From NCBI GenBank assembly GCA_905205995.1, contig CAJLFU010000029.1, positions 1 to 24,406 of the forward strand: DNA of 24,406 nt, given 5' to 3'. Position numbers and translations under genes: made by a program. Positions 6,663-13,531 of this stretch are shown piece by piece. The stretch is from an uncultured Haemophilus sp. (GTDB lineage Bacteria; Pseudomonadota; Gammaproteobacteria; Enterobacterales; Pasteurellaceae). How positions within the stretch are numbered: position 1 is the stretch's first letter; the number at the start of each line of letters is the position of its first letter. The notes beneath the pieces were generated by a model. That model was not told the DNA's origin. It made no database searches and worked only from the letters and a program-made list of their open reading frames with translations.

Positions 6663-8423
6663 ATGAAACCTATCTTTAAAACTACCGCACTGGCGGCCTT
6701 TGTGGCTCTTTCTTTGACTGCCTGTGGCAGCTCATCGGGTTCTAATGACTCAAATTCAACTGTATCTCAAGTTGAAGTACAAAAAGCGAAAACGTCAGAG
6801 CAAGCAAAACGTATTGCAGATAATCTGAAAGACAGCGCAAATAAAGCGAAATCAGCGGTAGAACAAGCGAAAAGCGCAGCTGAAAAAGCAAAAGCAGTAG
6901 CGGATAAATCTCAATCAGAAGTAGATGCGTTGAAGAAAAGTATCTCATCAACAACAGATGCAACCAAAAAAGCGGCATTGGAGAAAAGTTTAAAAGCGAA
7001 AGAAAACGCATTAGAAAGTGCGAAAAAAGCGTTATCTGATGCTCAACAAAAAGTAGAGAAAGCGCAAAAATCTTTAGATGCGCATAACGCTGCAGTGGCA
7101 AAAGCGAATAACCAAGTAGTTGAGTTACAAAAAGCAGAAGCTAAAGCGAAGGCAGATGCTGAAGCGAAAGCAAAAGCAGAGGCAAAAGCAAAAGCAGAAG
7201 CTGAAGCGAAGAAAAAAGCGGAAGAGCAAAAACGCCTAGAAGAAGAGGCGAAAAAGAAAGCTGAAGAAGCGAAAAAAGCCAAAGATAAAGCGGAAAAAGA
7301 ACGTTTAGAAAAAGAAGCAAAAGAAAAAGCTGAAGCCGCTAAGCGAGCAGAAGCGGAGAAAAAACGCTTAGAAGAAGAGGCAAAGAAAAAAGCCGACGCA
7401 GCTAAACGAGCAGAAGAAGAGAAAAAACGTTTAGAAGAAGAGGCGAAGAAAAAACCAAATAAACCGATTGTTCCGCCAACTGTTCCAACACCTACAACTG
7501 GAACAGACTTTAATTCGACCAAAACAGTACATGGTAAAGAGTGGCGTTATATTGATATGGGGAAAAATAAAGATCCTTGGGGCCCTAGTAATGGTGAATA
7601 CACTTATGCACCAGAATCTCTGAGTAATCTTCCGCCTCATGTAAATCTCCCTGATGGCTCAGGTATTGTTAATTTTAATAAATTGTCAGGTAATAAATTA
7701 GGTAAGTTCTCTGGTAAAGCAACCGATCAAGATTATGTTGTTTTTGATGAAGCGGCTAGAAATGGTATGAATTATATGTTCGTCAATCAACCATATTCAA
7801 CCTACGGTGTGCTTTATACGCCAACAGCAGAAGATCCAAAACGACTTGCTACAAGACACGTAGCTTTTGTGAGAGTGAATGAGGATGGAAGTAAATTCAC
7901 GGGTAATGCAACTTATAAAGGTGGTGTAATTGCTCAGATTGGTGCTTATGAACGTAAAGCAGATGAATGGTCTGAGGGTGAAAAAGATGACATTACCTAT
8001 GATAGAAAAGAAATGATAAAAGATGACGGCTCTGTCACGGTTAATGTCAAAATGAATGGAACAACCGGAAAGCCAATGATGGATGGTGTCATTAATAGTA
8101 AAGCCATTGGTCAAATTAAATTAGGTACTCAGGAAGTACTAGATCAATCTGCTCATATTGGTTATCCAGATCCAGTAATTATAAGAAAGAATAACCATGA
8201 GGCTAGAGGAGTAGCTGTTCATGCTAAAACAACTGGACAATATGCCGCAACATTTGGTGGTAAAAATTATTCAGAGGTTGTAGGTATAGTAGGGTTAGAA
8301 AAATTTGTCAGCCACGGGACTATTGATAAAAATGACCATACTGAGGGTTTAGGTGAAATTAAAGAGGGTGGTAAAACATATGTCATTGAAAAATATCAAG
8401 CTACTTTCGGTGCTAAAAAATAA
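6663..8423 (+). CDS. Putative Slam-dependent surface lipoprotein with TolA-like coiled-coil stalk
   Basis: A 586-aa lipoprotein; I recognise no named orthologue. The signal peptide ends in lipobox LTAC, giving lipidated Cys21 and a Ser/Gly/Asn-rich linker. Residues about 38-264 are almost wholly Ala, Lys, Glu, Gln and Arg, consistent with a long helix or coiled coil like TolA domain II, ending in near-perfect 21-residue repeats. A Pro/Thr hinge (265-279) leads to a globular C-terminal domain (280-586), Gly/Lys/Tyr-rich with beta-strand periodicity. Its end (FGGKNYSEVVGIVGLEKF) resembles the closing strands of TbpB-like beta-barrels. The next gene is a Slam, so export to the cell surface is inferred; the ligand is unknown (haem, haemoglobin, metal or host protein are possible). 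Start codon is well supported by AAGAGGA, 6 bases upstream. A near-USS (ACCGCACTG, 6684-6692) lies in the signal peptide. Confidence 0.8.
   Translation: MKPIFKTTALAAFVALSLTACGSSSGSNDSNSTVSQVEVQKAKTSEQAKRIADNLKDSANKAKSAVEQAKSAAEKAKAVADKSQSEVDALKKSISSTTDATKKAALEKSLKAKENALESAKKALSDAQQKVEKAQKSLDAHNAAVAKANNQVVELQKAEAKAKADAEAKAKAEAKAKAEAEAKKKAEEQKRLEEEAKKKAEEAKKAKDKAEKERLEKEAKEKAEAAKRAEAEKKRLEEEAKKKADAAKRAEEEKKRLEEEAKKKPNKPIVPPTVPTPTTGTDFNSTKTVHGKEWRYIDMGKNKDPWGPSNGEYTYAPESLSNLPPHVNLPDGSGIVNFNKLSGNKLGKFSGKATDQDYVVFDEAARNGMNYMFVNQPYSTYGVLYTPTAEDPKRLATRHVAFVRVNEDGSKFTGNATYKGGVIAQIGAYERKADEWSEGEKDDITYDRKEMIKDDGSVTVNVKMNGTTGKPMMDGVINSKAIGQIKLGTQEVLDQSAHIGYPDPVIIRKNNHEARGVAVHAKTTGQYAATFGGKNYSEVVGIVGLEKFVSHGTIDKNDHTEGLGEIKEGGKTYVIEKYQATFGAKK
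7335..7460 (+). repeat. Two tandem 63-bp repeats in the coiled-coil stalk
   Basis: Codons 225-245 (7335-7397) and 246-266 (7398-7460) encode near-identical 21-residue units sharing KKRLEEEAKKK. They differ by A/E at one internal position and AD/PN at the end. A more diverged third relative (QKRLEEEAKKKAEEAKK) lies at residues 189-205. Confidence 0.85.
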
Positions 8424-8443
8424 CCCTTTCTTTTAATCACGTT

Positions 8444-8470
8444 CTGCCGCCGTTGTGCGGCAGATTTTTC
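8444..8470 (+). terminator. Intra-operon terminator/attenuator between lipoprotein and Slam genes
   Basis: CTGCCGC (8444-8450) and GCGGCAG (8457-8463) form a perfect 7-bp GC-rich stem with a 6-base loop, followed by ATTTTTC. It sits in the 59-base gap before the Slam gene. A short U-run suggests partial termination, which would give more lipoprotein than Slam mRNA. Confidence 0.7.
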
Positions 8471-8482
8471 TAATAAAGTATA

Positions 8483-9934
8483 ATGAAAAAATATAGTTTC
8501 TTTTTACTCGCCTTATTTCCAACCTTGGCAATTTCTGCTCCGTCGCCGGAATTAAGCACAGAACTTGATAAACAAGTAAAAATTGCTGAGCCTGAAAAAC
8601 AGCGAGAAAATCTACCGCACTTAGCGGAAGAACAGTCCGATTCAACACGAATTAGTCGTGAAGAATTAGAGCAAAACCAGCCGCTCACCACTCAATTATT
8701 ATCACAGGCGATTTATTCTCGTGATGCTGATTTAATTGAGAAATTATTAGAAGTGTATCAAACCTTTCCTGAGCAAGATCCGATTTTAGTGCTATTTGCA
8801 CAAGGAAAAGTGGCGGCATTAAATGATGATCAGGCAACTGCCATTGATAAATATCGTGAAGTGTTAGCACAAAATCCTAATTTAAATCCGGTGCGTATTG
8901 AGCTTGCAATCGCCTTGTTTAATCAGAAACAAGATGGTGCAGCAAAGGCTCAATTTGACAAAGCTAAAACAGCAGAAGATTTACCGGCACCGGTGATGGA
9001 AATCATTGACACTTATTTATCCGCTTTGAATGATCGTGATAGCTGGAATGTGGATATCGCCTTTAATTATGTGCGAGATACAAACGTGAATAATGTGGGC
9101 AGTGGCAAGCAAGTTATACTTGCAAATGGGGGCGTTTTAACTCGAGCTGATGATATGATGCCACAAAGTGCTCATGGGCTAGCATATTCCTTAGATATTT
9201 CTCGTGACTTTAATTTATGGGGTTCGAATTATCTTTCAGTCGGTAATGAGTTTTTTGGTAAAAGTTATTGGGATAATCATGAATATGACGATCTTTCTAA
9301 TCGTACATTTATTGGTTATGCCTATAAAACTGCAAAACAAACTTTCCGCTTAAAACCTTTTTATGAAAAACGTTGGTATGGTGGTGAAAGTTATCGCTGG
9401 GGAAATGGTGTTCGTCTTGAACTCACGCATTGGCTTAATCCAAATTGGCAAATTGCTTTAGCCGGCGAGTTTGCTAAACAACGCTATTTTGATAGCCAAG
9501 TATTAAATGGTAATAATAAGCTTGTTTCTGCTACCTTATTATGGATGCCTAATCCTAAACGCTTTTTCTATTTAGGTTCCGATTTTTCTGCTGAGAGAAC
9601 CTTAGTTCGCCAATATTCTTCAGACAGTAAAAGCTTGCGCCTAGGTTGGGGACAAGAATGGAACTGGGGCGTCTCTTCGCGTTTAGGACTTTCTTTAACA
9701 CAACGTGAGTACAAAGATATTGCAAAACTTGCAAATGTTGATTTGTTTTCTTTTGGAAGAATTCGTAAAGACAAAATCTACGGTGTAAATTTAAGTCTTT
9801 GGAAACGAGATTGGCACTTATGGGGTATCACGCCGAAAGTCGTATTTAGTTGGAAGAAACAAGATAGTAATATCCCAGAAATGTATTCTTATACCCAAAA
9901 GAATGTAAATCTTATTTTTGAAAAAACGTTTTAG
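8483..9934 (+). CDS. Slam-family (surface lipoprotein assembly modulator) outer-membrane protein
   Basis: A 483-aa exported protein with Slam architecture. It has a signal peptide (residues 1-19, ending AISA), an N-terminal periplasmic helical region with TPR-like helices (about 68-185, including DPILVLFAQGKVAALN and NPVRIELAIALFNQ), then a beta-barrel (about 187-483) of alternating aromatic strands closing with a C-terminal Phe (NLIFEKTF), as expected of a BAM substrate. Slams (DUF560 barrel) move lipoproteins such as TbpB or HpuA across the outer membrane; each is usually encoded beside its substrate, here the upstream lipoprotein. There is little Shine-Dalgarno sequence before the ATG, and a terminator-like hairpin lies just upstream, so expression may be low. 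A USS lies at 8614-8622. Confidence 0.85.
   Translation: MKKYSFFLLALFPTLAISAPSPELSTELDKQVKIAEPEKQRENLPHLAEEQSDSTRISREELEQNQPLTTQLLSQAIYSRDADLIEKLLEVYQTFPEQDPILVLFAQGKVAALNDDQATAIDKYREVLAQNPNLNPVRIELAIALFNQKQDGAAKAQFDKAKTAEDLPAPVMEIIDTYLSALNDRDSWNVDIAFNYVRDTNVNNVGSGKQVILANGGVLTRADDMMPQSAHGLAYSLDISRDFNLWGSNYLSVGNEFFGKSYWDNHEYDDLSNRTFIGYAYKTAKQTFRLKPFYEKRWYGGESYRWGNGVRLELTHWLNPNWQIALAGEFAKQRYFDSQVLNGNNKLVSATLLWMPNPKRFFYLGSDFSAERTLVRQYSSDSKSLRLGWGQEWNWGVSSRLGLSLTQREYKDIAKLANVDLFSFGRIRKDKIYGVNLSLWKRDWHLWGITPKVVFSWKKQDSNIPEMYSYTQKNVNLIFEKTF
8614..8622 (-). other. DNA uptake signal sequence (USS)
   Basis: Perfect ACCGCACTT in the Slam gene, in the linker between signal peptide and TPR region. Confidence 0.9.
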
Positions 9935-9954
9935 TCATCAATGAAACGTTATTT

Positions 9955-10009
9955 CTAAAACAACCATAAAAATAACCGCACTTTGAATTATCAAAAGTGC
10001 GGTTATTTT
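9955..10009 (+). repeat. Right copy of the 55-bp direct repeat flanking the lipoprotein-Slam module
   Basis: Near-identical to 6292-6347 in the same orientation (three substitutions and one single-base gap). It begins 20 bases after the Slam stop, so the two repeats bracket exactly the two-gene module. Confidence 0.9.
9971..10009. terminator. Bidirectional USS-dyad terminator between Slam gene and pta
   Basis: Opposed USSs (9975-9983 and 9995-10003) form a perfect 14-bp stem (9971-9984 with 9994-10007) with a 9-base loop. It is T-rich on both exits, so it can end both the Slam transcript and the converging ackA-pta transcript. Confidence 0.92.
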
Positions 10010-10037
10010 CTTTAGTGTTTTACAACGAAGGCTTTAA

Positions 10038-11489
10038 TTAAGCTTGAGTTGCTTGGATTGCAGTTAATGCGATGGTGTATATGATATCATCCACTAATGC
10101 ACCACGAGATAAGTCATTAACCGGTTTACGCATACCTTGAAGCATTGGACCCACGGCCACTAAATCAGCAGAACGTTGTACCGCTTTATAGCCGATGTTA
10201 CCAGCGTTGATATCAGGGAATACAAATACGTTAGCTTGACCTGCCACTTTAGAGTTTGGTGCTTTAGATGCTGCTACATCTTTCATTACCGCCGCATCGT
10301 ATTGTAATGGGCCATCAATTAATAAATCAGGACGTTTTTCTTGTGCAATACGCGTTGCTTCTTTCACTTTCTCTACAGATTGGCCTGAACCAGAAGTACC
10401 GGTTGAGTAAGAAAGCATTGCGACTTTCGGATTTAAACCAAATGCTTTTGCCGATTCAGCTGATTGAATTGCGATTTCAGCCAGTTGTTCAGCTGTGGGC
10501 TCTGGGTTTACTGCACAGTCCCCATACACTAATACTTGGTCTGGTAATAACATGAAGAACACCGATGAGATAATTGAGCTACCTGGTGCTGTTTTGATGA
10601 TTTGCATCGGTGGACGAATCGTATTTGCAGTGGTGTGAACGGCACCAGAGACTAAACCATCTACCTCGCCCGCTTCTAACATCATAGTACCTAATACAAC
10701 GGTGTCTTCTAATTGCGCGCGTGCTTGTTCTTCAGTTAAACCTTTAGATTTGCGTAATTCAACTAAACGAGCAACATAGTTTTCACGTACGTCAGCGGGA
10801 TTGATGATCGTTACATCTGCACCTAAAGTCACGCCTTGTTCCGCTGCAACTTTTTTCACAGATTCAGGATCTGCTAATAATACCGATTTTGCAATACCAC
10901 GTTCAGCACAGATAGCTGCCGCTTTAACGGTACGAGGTTCATCACCTTCTGGTAATACGATGGTTTTACCTGCTTTGCGTGCTAAATCAGTTAATTTGAA
11001 ACGGAATACCGCTGGAGAAATACGTGCTTCACGACCAAGTGGTGCAGAGATTGCATTCGCTAGTGCTTGAGCATCTAAGGTTTTAATTTTGCCTGCTTGT
11101 GCACCAAATACCCCTAAGATGTCAGAGTTGTTCACACCGCCAAATTCTGAAGCAACGGCTTCGACTAATGTGCCTTCTTCATTGTTTGCCACTAAGATAA
11201 TTTGTGCATCTAAAGTTTGTGCAATCGCGAAGTTTAAGCTATTTGCAAAAGGCGCTTGAGCTGAAGGTTGAACACCTTTAACAACCACTAAATTTGCATT
11301 TAATGCTTGGAAATCAGCAACGATTTTTTCTAATAACACGTCTTTTTGATTATTGGCGATTAATGCTTGAGCGGCTTTTACATCTTCTACTGCATTGAAT
11401 ACGACAGCGCCTGTTGTTTTAGTTGCGTCTAATGCTGCCGCTAAATTTGCTTCTGCGCTAGTTGGAATAAGAATAACTGCTTTAGTCAT
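10038..11489 (-). CDS. pta: Phosphate acetyltransferase, compact form
   Basis: Pta interconverts acetyl-CoA and acetyl phosphate. Residues about 157-480 are a complete PTA_PTB catalytic domain (GKTIVLPEGDEPRTVKAA, SGAVHTTANTIRPP, SYSTGTSGSGQSVEKV, GPMLQGMRKPVNDLSRG). The protein is only 483 aa, against about 711-714 in E. coli. The N-terminal part keeps traces of the BioD-like domain (AVILIPT, NQKDVLLEKIVADF, FANSLNFAIAQTLDAQIILV), but the P-loop region is degenerate, and the roughly 220-residue central DRTGG-containing segment is absent. The reading frame is continuous, and only 64 bases separate it from ackA, so no lost exon-like piece lies upstream. Catalysis should be intact; allosteric control may differ. 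AAGG precedes the ATG by about 10 bases. Confidence 0.92.
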   Translation of the reverse strand: MTKAVILIPTSAEANLAAALDATKTTGAVVFNAVEDVKAAQALIANNQKDVLLEKIVADFQALNANLVVVKGVQPSAQAPFANSLNFAIAQTLDAQIILVANNEEGTLVEAVASEFGGVNNSDILGVFGAQAGKIKTLDAQALANAISAPLGREARISPAVFRFKLTDLARKAGKTIVLPEGDEPRTVKAAAICAERGIAKSVLLADPESVKKVAAEQGVTLGADVTIINPADVRENYVARLVELRKSKGLTEEQARAQLEDTVVLGTMMLEAGEVDGLVSGAVHTTANTIRPPMQIIKTAPGSSIISSVFFMLLPDQVLVYGDCAVNPEPTAEQLAEIAIQSAESAKAFGLNPKVAMLSYSTGTSGSGQSVEKVKEATRIAQEKRPDLLIDGPLQYDAAVMKDVAASKAPNSKVAGQANVFVFPDINAGNIGYKAVQRSADLVAVGPMLQGMRKPVNDLSRGALVDDIIYTIALTAIQATQA

Positions 11490-11512
11490 TTTGATATACC
11501 TTTTAATGAATG

Positions 11513-11541
11513 AAAAAACCTGCTGATTTCTCAGCAGGTTT
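11513..11541 (-). terminator. Attenuator hairpin between ackA and pta
   Basis: Read on the minus strand, an 11-bp perfect stem (AAACCTGCTGA with TCAGCAGGTTT) and a GAAA tetraloop run into a T6 tract 30 bases before pta. It should reduce pta relative to ackA transcription; full termination would require a separate pta promoter. Confidence 0.8.
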
Positions 11542-11553
11542 GAAGGAAGTTGA

Positions 11554-12759
11554 TTAGCCCGCTAAACGTGCTGTATCTTGTGCAATTACTAATTCTTCGT
11601 TAGTTGGAAGAACGATCGCTTTGAATGCAGAGTCATCAGCAGTGATTACGCCTGATTTGCCAAAGCGAGCAGCAAGGTTACGTTCTTGGTCTAATTTGAT
11701 ACCGAATAATTTTAAGTGGCCTAACGCTAATTCACGAACGTGAGCTGAGTTTTCACCAATACCACCTGTAAATGCAATTGCATCTAAGTGATCATCACCT
11801 AAAACGGCCATGTATGCACCGATGTATTTTGCTAAACGGTAGCTGTAAACATCTAATGCACGTTTTGCTTCTGGTTTAGATGCGTCGTCGTAGTTATCTT
11901 CTGCATAACGACAGTCGCTCGTTACTTCAGTTAAACCTAAAAGACCTGATTTTTTCACTAAGGTCTCTTCGATTTGCTCCATTGACATGCCTAAGTTTTT
12001 GTATAGGTAGAAAACGATCGCAGGGTCGATGTCACCACAACGTGTACCCATGACTAAACCTTCTAATGGGGTTAAACCCATAGATGTGTCGATACATTTA
12101 CCATGACGAACCACAGAAACAGAACCACCGTTGCCTAAGTGACAGATGATTGCGTTTACTTGGTCTGCCGGTTTGCCTACGTATTCAGCGACTTCACGAG
12201 AAACGAAGTAGTGGCTGGTACCGTGTGCACCGTAGCGACGTACGCCATGTTCTTTGTAAAGTGAGTATGGAAGTGCATAGAGATATGCTTCTTCAGGCAT
12301 AGTTTGGTGGAATGCTGTATCAAAAACTACAACGTTCTTATCTTTTAAGTGTGGGAATGTTTTGAATGCTTCACGGATACCGATTAAGTGAGCAGGGTTG
12401 TGAAGTGGAGCAAATTGTGCTGCATCTTCAATACCTTTAACTACCTCATCTGTTACGATAACAGATTGAGTGTATTTCTCACCACCGTGAACGATACGGT
12501 GACCAATCGAGGTGATAGAGTTTTTAAGCTCATCAGTCATAATGTTTGACGCGATGAAGTTAAGTGCTTCAGTGTGCGCTGCACCAGCACCTAAATCTGC
12601 ACTACCTTTTTCACCGTTAAGTTTCCATTTGATACGAGCTTCAGGAAGATAAAATGCTTCTGCTAAGCCTGATAATCTTTCTTCACCTGTTGCAGGATCA
12701 AGGATTGCAAATTTTAATGAAGAACTACCACAGTTAAGGATGAGAACAAGTTTTGACAT
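11554..12759 (-). CDS. ackA: Acetate kinase
   Basis: Converts acetyl phosphate and ADP to acetate and ATP; partner of Pta in acetate overflow. The start at 12759 gives 401 aa, the usual length; the 14-residue longer reading is not in the family, and AGGG lies 5 bases upstream of this ATG. ASKHA motifs: LILNCGSSSLKF (6-17, with Asn9 expected to bind Mg), GHRIVHGG (Arg88), VFDTAFH (Asp148), GAHGTSHYFV (His179), HLGNGGSV (208-214), GTRCGDIDP (Arg240), and the C-terminal TNEELVIAQDT. ackA comes first in the ackA-pta operon, as in E. coli, with yfbV divergent. Confidence 0.96.
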   Translation of the reverse strand: MSKLVLILNCGSSSLKFAILDPATGEERLSGLAEAFYLPEARIKWKLNGEKGSADLGAGAAHTEALNFIASNIMTDELKNSITSIGHRIVHGGEKYTQSVIVTDEVVKGIEDAAQFAPLHNPAHLIGIREAFKTFPHLKDKNVVVFDTAFHQTMPEEAYLYALPYSLYKEHGVRRYGAHGTSHYFVSREVAEYVGKPADQVNAIICHLGNGGSVSVVRHGKCIDTSMGLTPLEGLVMGTRCGDIDPAIVFYLYKNLGMSMEQIEETLVKKSGLLGLTEVTSDCRYAEDNYDDASKPEAKRALDVYSYRLAKYIGAYMAVLGDDHLDAIAFTGGIGENSAHVRELALGHLKLFGIKLDQERNLAARFGKSGVITADDSAFKAIVLPTNEELVIAQDTARLAG

Positions 12760-12892
12760 AGGAACCCTATTTTTGATTGAGGTTAATAAAAGTCCATTCA
12801 AAAGAACGGAGTATAAATCCTATATAGAATACACCTTTTAGCGTATAAAATAAATTAACTGGAGGGTAAAAATACGATCTTTTATTAGAAAA

Positions 12893-12907
12893 GTTGAAAA
12901 TTTCAAC
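12893..12907. promoter_or_regulatory. 15-bp palindrome in the ackA/yfbV divergent region
   Basis: GTTGAAA-A-TTTCAAC is a perfect 7+7 palindrome around one base. It lies between divergent genes, 133 bases from ackA and 74 from yfbV, so it could be an operator. It resembles an FNR site but its spacing is one base short. No regulator can be assigned. Confidence 0.35.
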
Positions 12908-12922
12908 AATTTCTAGTCAGGG

Positions 12923-12952
12923 ATGACAATTAAACCTAAACTAGAGTATTAT
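12923..12952 (+). promoter_or_regulatory. Candidate yfbV promoter
   Basis: ATGACA (12923-12928) and TATTAT (12947-12952) are spaced 18 bases apart. A USS (12953-12961) directly follows the -10 hexamer and would fall at the transcription start. Confidence 0.5.
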
Positions 12953-12961
12953 AAGTGCGGT
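12953..12961 (+). other. DNA uptake signal sequence (USS)
   Basis: Perfect AAGTGCGGT between the candidate -10 hexamer and the yfbV start codon. Confidence 0.9.
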
Positions 12962-12980
12962 TATTTTCAAGGATGTTTTT

Positions 12981-13427
12981 ATGTCATCATTTTTTTCAAC
13001 CTTAAAACAAGGGCAAATTTATTTGCAAACGTGGCCATTAGAAGCGAAGCTCGGCATGATTTTTCCCGAAAATCGCATTATTAAAGCCACAAAATTTGCA
13101 CAAAAATTTATGCCTTTTATGGCAGTATTTGCGGTGGTCTGGCAGCAACTTTATGCCAAAGCAGATCTTACTGCATTTTCGCTTGCTATTTTGACCGCAC
13201 TTTATGCGTTAGCAATGCCATTTCAAGGTTTATATTGGTTGGGGAAACGCGCAAAATCACCGCTAGAACCGCAAAGTTCTCAGTGGTTTTATGAGATTAG
13301 TGAACGTTTGAGAAAACAACATGAAAGTTTGCCAACTGTGCAAGATAAACCGACATATCAGCACTTGGCAGAAGTACTACGAAAGGCACAGCAAAAATTA
13401 GACAAAGCATTTTGGCAGGAAATCTAG
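12981..13427 (+). CDS. yfbV: UPF0208 inner-membrane protein YfbV
   Basis: A 148-aa membrane protein of the UPF0208 family, with two predicted transmembrane helices (about 42-58 and 64-85) and a charged C-terminal cytoplasmic helix. The N-terminal block GQIYLQTWPLEAKLGMIFPENR is conserved in the family. It lies divergent from ackA, the same neighbour as in E. coli, where YfbV has been reported to influence Ter macrodomain insulation. The start is preceded by AAGGA. One USS (13194-13202) lies inside the second transmembrane segment, encoding Thr-Ala-Leu. Confidence 0.88.
   Translation: MSSFFSTLKQGQIYLQTWPLEAKLGMIFPENRIIKATKFAQKFMPFMAVFAVVWQQLYAKADLTAFSLAILTALYALAMPFQGLYWLGKRAKSPLEPQSSQWFYEISERLRKQHESLPTVQDKPTYQHLAEVLRKAQQKLDKAFWQEI
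13194..13202 (-). other. DNA uptake signal sequence (USS)
   Basis: Perfect ACCGCACTT inside yfbV; coding frame reads Thr-Ala-Leu. Confidence 0.9.
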
Positions 13428-13448
13428 CCAATGCTTCAAATTTAATTG

Positions 13449-13464
13449 ACGCAAACGTTTTCCT
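13449..13464. promoter_or_regulatory. PurR operator of the cvpA-purF operon
   Basis: ACGCAAACGTTTTCCT fits the PurR consensus (ACGCAAACGTTTNCNT) at every fixed position. It lies 68 bases upstream of cvpA and should overlap the promoter. PurR with hypoxanthine or guanine would repress the operon when purines are plentiful, as in E. coli. Confidence 0.9.
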
Positions 13465-13492
13465 TTTGTTGTTTTTTTATGTAAAATACTGC

Positions 13493-13514
13493 GGTCGCAA
13501 TGGCGGCCCTTTTT
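13493..13514 (+). terminator. Small terminator-like hairpin in the cvpA leader
   Basis: GGTCGC (13493-13498) can pair with GCGGCC (13503-13508), with one T:G pair and loop AATG, followed by CTTTTT. It is short and might be coincidental, or might modulate early transcription of cvpA-purF. Confidence 0.35.
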
Positions 13515-13531
13515 AATTGAGAGACTATTTA

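Noticed and set aside
7043..7522. 159-codon minus-strand frame rich in Ala, Ser and Phe
   Set aside because: It is the antisense of the Lys/Glu/Ala coiled-coil codons of the lipoprotein; its repetitive composition is a by-product and it has no ribosome-binding site.
10038..11489. pta as a truncated pseudogene
   Set aside because: The missing part is internal, the frame is continuous, the catalytic domain is complete, and the start has a ribosome-binding site, so it is better read as a shortened functional gene.
12893..12907. FNR box between ackA and yfbV
   Set aside because: The half-sites TTGAA/TTCAA are one base too close and lack the TTGAT/ATCAA ends.
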